Shown here piece by piece: positions 1 to 22,356 of a stretch of 22,356 bases of DNA. A program made the translations under genes and the position numbers. Position 1 is the stretch's first letter. Each line of letters begins with the position of its first letter. The notes under the pieces are model-generated. The model ran no database searches. It was not told where the DNA came from and saw nothing but the letters and a program-made list of their open reading frames with translations. Origin of the DNA: Baffinella frigidus (Eukaryota > Cryptophyceae > Cryptomonadales > Baffinellaceae); the NCBI GenBank assembly GCA_026770585.1, contig MU646307.1:1163035-1185390 (forward strand), read 5' to 3'.

Positions 1-87
1 ATATATATATATATATATGTATACACACCCTAACCCCCTATAATAATATATATCTACACACCCTAAACCCCAAACCCTGCACCCTAG
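1..87 (+). other. 3' end of an intron cut by the window edge
   Basis: (TA)n followed by CCCTAACCC/CCCTAAACCC-type sequence and an AG at 86-87. This is the same composition as at other acceptors in the gene, so the upstream exons lie outside the window. Confidence 0.75.
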
Positions 88-20180
<20,093 letters not shown>

Positions 20181-20184
20181 GAGA

Positions 20185-20385
20185 TACAGGGGTACCTCGC
20201 TCCTGCGAGATACAGCGGTACCTCGCTCATAAGAAACCGCCCCCCCCTAGGACCCTACAGTACCCTCTTACGGGCCCACCTGAGAGATACAGGGGTACCT
20301 CGCTCATAAGAAATCGCCGCCCCGTAGGACCCTACAGTAAGACCATGTCTAGGGCCCTATGGTGGTCCTGAGGGGGTGCCACGTA
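20185..20385. mobile_element. Truncated/rearranged family F copies just after the stop codon
   Basis: Left ends CAGGGGTACCTCGCTC at 20187, CAGCGGTACCTCGCTCAT at about 20211 and CAGGGGTACCTCGCTCAT at about 20290, without matching right ends. The sequence CCCACCTGAGAGATACAGGG, which includes the stop codon, occurs twice (20172, 20277), so the terminal coding edge is itself duplicated. Confidence 0.75.
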
Positions 20386-20531
20386 AGGGTTGTCCTGCTG
20401 AATTGGTATGAGGATGGTGCATAGATCATATGATAACTAAATCGTATGATCACATGATTGGAGCAGAGCTCCTCATAAGTGATAGCTATCCTCCACACCA
20501 CGGACATCCAAGGCATTTCATGAATAACCCA

Positions 20532-20612
20532 TACAGGGGTACCTTACTCATGAGAAACTGCCCCCCCCCCTAGGACCGCCATAGGTAAGGCCCCAGGCAG
20601 AGGCCTACACCT
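20532..20612. mobile_element. Family F element, right end missing
   Basis: TACAGGGGTACCTTACTCAT start, then CCCCCCTAGGACCGCC. No right terminal repeat was found before the next direct repeat. Confidence 0.65.
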
Positions 20613-20686
20613 GAGGGATCCCACACAGCGGACATCCGAGGCATTTCGTGAATAACCCATAAGGGAATAATCCATAGGCCCTACGG

Positions 20687-20806
20687 TACAGGGGTACCTC
20701 GCTCATGAGAAACGCCCGCCCCTCTAGGACCACCGTAGGGCCCTAGGCATGGGCCTACTGTAGGGTCCTAGGGGGGGGGGGTTCTGGCGAGCGAGGTACC
20801 CCTGTA
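20687..20806. mobile_element. Family F element, 120 bp
   Basis: TA-flanked, with terminal CAGGGGTACCTCGCTCATGA and the complement GCGAGGTACCCCTG. Confidence 0.85.
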
Positions 20807-21036
20807 TCCTCCACACAGCGAACATCCGAGAGATTTCGTGAATAACCCATAAGTGAATAATCCATTGGCCCTACAGTATGCAATACCGTATGGACATAGA
20901 GGGGTCCCTACGGACAAGGTAACGGAAAGTCGGGCAGAATGGGACAAACAATCCCCTCGGATCCCGCTGTGTGGATTGAAATGATATGAGAATAGTTAAA
21001 ACTACTCCGCATATGGTTTCAGTGGGATACCATGTG

Positions 21037-21157
21037 TACAGGGGTACCTCGCGCATAAGAAACCGCACCCCCCTAGGACCCTGCGGTAGGCCCATGCCTC
21101 AGGCCCTATGGTGACCCTAGGGGGGTGGGCGTTTCTTATGAACGAGGTACCCCTGTA
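21037..21157. mobile_element. Family F element, 121 bp
   Basis: TA-flanked. Separated by only 3 bp from the next copy. The pair is bracketed by GGGATACCATGTG (21024-21036 and 21280-21292). Confidence 0.88.
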
Positions 21158-21160
21158 CCA

Positions 21161-21279
21161 TACAGGGGTACCTCGCTCATAAGAAAGCGCCCACCCCCTA
21201 GGACCATTAGGGCCCTAGGCATAGGCCTATTGTAGAGTCCTAGGGGGCGGCGGTTTCTTATGAGCGAGGTACCCCTGTA
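21161..21279. mobile_element. Family F element, 119 bp
   Basis: TA-flanked second member of the closely spaced pair, with terminal CAGGGGTACCTCGCTCATAA. Confidence 0.88.
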
Positions 21280-21455
21280 GGGATACCATGTGCAGGACCC
21301 GTGCCGCACGTGCGGGCTGTTGCGATACTAGGGGGGGGGGGTGCGGGGCTGAGTGGGTAAGGCTGGTTGGCTGCGGGCTGTGCGATGAGTGCAGATAGTC
21401 TTGAATTCCGGAGCGCCTCTCCCGTGTGATGGCACCCGCGCATCTGAGAGGACGG

Positions 21456-21627
21456 AGCCACCAACCCTCACAGTTTGGGCAAATGGTCGAATTTGAAGGG
21501 ACGTAAAGCCCTTGCAGACCGTCGGATTCCGACGTCGGTTATTTTTAAAACTCCAAAAGCAAGGTGTTTAGAGTTTTAAAACTGGTACGTAATTTCCCTC
21601 TTGCCCAAACCGTGAGGGCTGGTGGAG
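21456..21627. mobile_element. Foldback element with CCACCAACCCTCACAGTTTG ends
   Basis: About 33-bp arms (left CCACCAACCCTCACAGTTTG; right CAAACCGTGAGGGCTGGTGG) with an inner inverted pair around TTTTTAAAACTCC / GGTGTTTAGAGTTTTAAAAC. Confidence 0.8.
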
Positions 21628-21672
21628 TAATGTCTACATAAATGACTTCTCTCCGCCTGAGGCGGGTCCGTC

Positions 21673-21793
21673 TACAGGGGTACCTCGCTCATAAGAAACC
21701 AACCCCCCCTAGGACCCTACAGTAGGCCTATGCCTAGGTTCCTATCGTGGTCCTATGGGGGGGACAGTTTCTGATGAGCGAGGTACCCCTGTA
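21673..21793. mobile_element. Family F element, 121 bp, inserted in another repeat
   Basis: TA-flanked. Flanks GAGGCGGGTCCGTC and GGACTCCGTCC are continuous (with CA in place of TA) in the inverted copy at 6951-7008, which serves as an empty site. Confidence 0.9.
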
Positions 21794-21924
21794 GGACTCC
21801 GTCCTGGCTGCTCTCGATGCTCTTTGCCACGCTCGTTCGGTCCGAGTTGGCAACTCTGGGGATACTACCCCTTGTAGGATGACCGGAGTGACTTTACACA
21901 GTCATGTACACTATCCATGAGGAG

Positions 21925-22030
21925 ATATCCCTCGAGTGGCCAGTAGGCTCATACGCCCTACGGTAGGGCCCTAGGACCTGCCTAGGGCGAGTTAGGGCGA
22001 ATACTCGCCCTATGGCCACTTAAGGGATAA
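21925..22030 (+). mobile_element. Palindromic element, family B
   Basis: Ends TATCCCTCGAGTGGCCAGTA and GGCCACTTAAGGGATA. The core CCCTACGGTAGGGCCCTAGG is the same as in 620-710. Confidence 0.75.
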
Positions 22031-22072
22031 GCCCGCACGCGCTGCGGACCCCTGTCCTCCTCAGTGAAGCCT

Positions 22073-22194
22073 TACAGGGGTACCTCGCTCATAAGAAACG
22101 GACCCCCCCTAGGACCCTACAGTAGGCCTATGCCTAGGGCCCTACGGTGGTCCTAGGGGGGGGGGGCGTTTCTAATGGGCGAGGTACCCCTGTA
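22073..22194. mobile_element. Family F element, 122 bp
   Basis: TA-flanked. It lies between two inversely oriented family B elements (21925-22030 and 22231-22345). Confidence 0.88.
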
Positions 22195-22230
22195 CTCGCA
22201 CACGCGCTGCTGCATTCGACATTCGGAACC

Positions 22231-22345
22231 CACCTACACATATCCCTTAAGTGACCAGGCCCCCAAATTTGGGGGCCTGAGGTCCTAGGCAGGTCCTAGA
22301 GCCCTACCGTAGGGCATATGAGCCTACTGGGCACTTAAGGGATAG
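22231..22345 (-). mobile_element. Palindromic element, family B
   Basis: Ends TATCCCTTAAGTGACCAG and CTGGGCACTTAAGGGATA, opposite orientation to the copy at 21925. The interior holds an added palindrome, GGCCCCCAAATTTGGGGGCC. Confidence 0.75.
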
Positions 22346-22356
22346 GAGTACCTCGC

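Larger units (their letters stand above)
20181..22356. other. Gene-free downstream region rich in foldback elements
   Basis: No open frame here resembles a protein. It holds complete and truncated copies of a 120-bp TA-flanked foldback family, two palindromic elements of a second family (21925-22030, 22231-22345), a third foldback (21456-21627) and a three-copy direct repeat (20490-20535, 20621-20688, 20811-20877). I see no clear polyadenylation signal near the stop. Confidence 0.7.

Noticed and set aside
20181-22356. A second gene downstream
   Set aside because: Only short frames crossing foldback elements occur; none has family similarity, GC-rich codon bias or supporting splice sites.

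Overview
The window is a eukaryotic nuclear sequence. It carries one very intron-rich protein-coding gene on the + strand from position 88 (gene open upstream, 5' part outside the window) to a stop codon at 20178-20180. About 2.2 kb of repeat-filled DNA with no recognisable gene follows. I reconstructed 20 exons (about 1.8 kb coding, 606 residues) by homology and splice-site consistency. Exons are GC-rich with a strong G/C preference at third codon positions. Introns average about 1 kb and make up roughly 90% of the locus. The domain order and the (CCCTAAA)n plant-type telomere-like tracts suggest a unicellular alga, perhaps of the green/prasinophyte grade. That placement is an inference and is weak.

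The gene encodes a KDM5/JARID1-like (plant JMJ14/PKDM7-like) histone lysine demethylase: JmjC domain (exons 1-8, 88-7682), a helical linker (9269-11022), a degenerate C5HC2 zinc finger (12056-13806), low-complexity and unassigned linkers (14261-16974), an FYRN motif (17980-18997) and an FYRC motif (19812-20180). The Fe(II) ligands H-x-E...H and the 2-oxoglutarate lysine are present, so the catalytic core looks intact. Only one of the 19 introns is not phase 0, and most junctions have the AG^GT proto-splice form.

The striking feature is what fills the introns. In nearly every intron the adjoining exon edge is repeated: the 3' end of the upstream exon with its donor is copied 1-6 times downstream, and/or the acceptor with the start of the next exon is copied 1-9 times upstream. 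Some copies are still open and nearly identical (exon 9 copy at 9043-9129), while others are decayed. Around these copies lie several families of short foldback elements (MITE-like), telomere-like tracts just before acceptors, and long microsatellites (GATA, TA, ATGT, CAGA, CT). Two exons (2 and 17) lie inside or at the edge of long inverted repeats.

Downstream of the gene (20181-22356) there is a cluster of about 120-bp TA-flanked foldback elements with the terminal motif CAGGGGTACCTCGC. One copy interrupts another repeat whose uninterrupted version exists at 6951-7008. No tRNA, rRNA, CRISPR array, retrotransposon or second gene was recognised.
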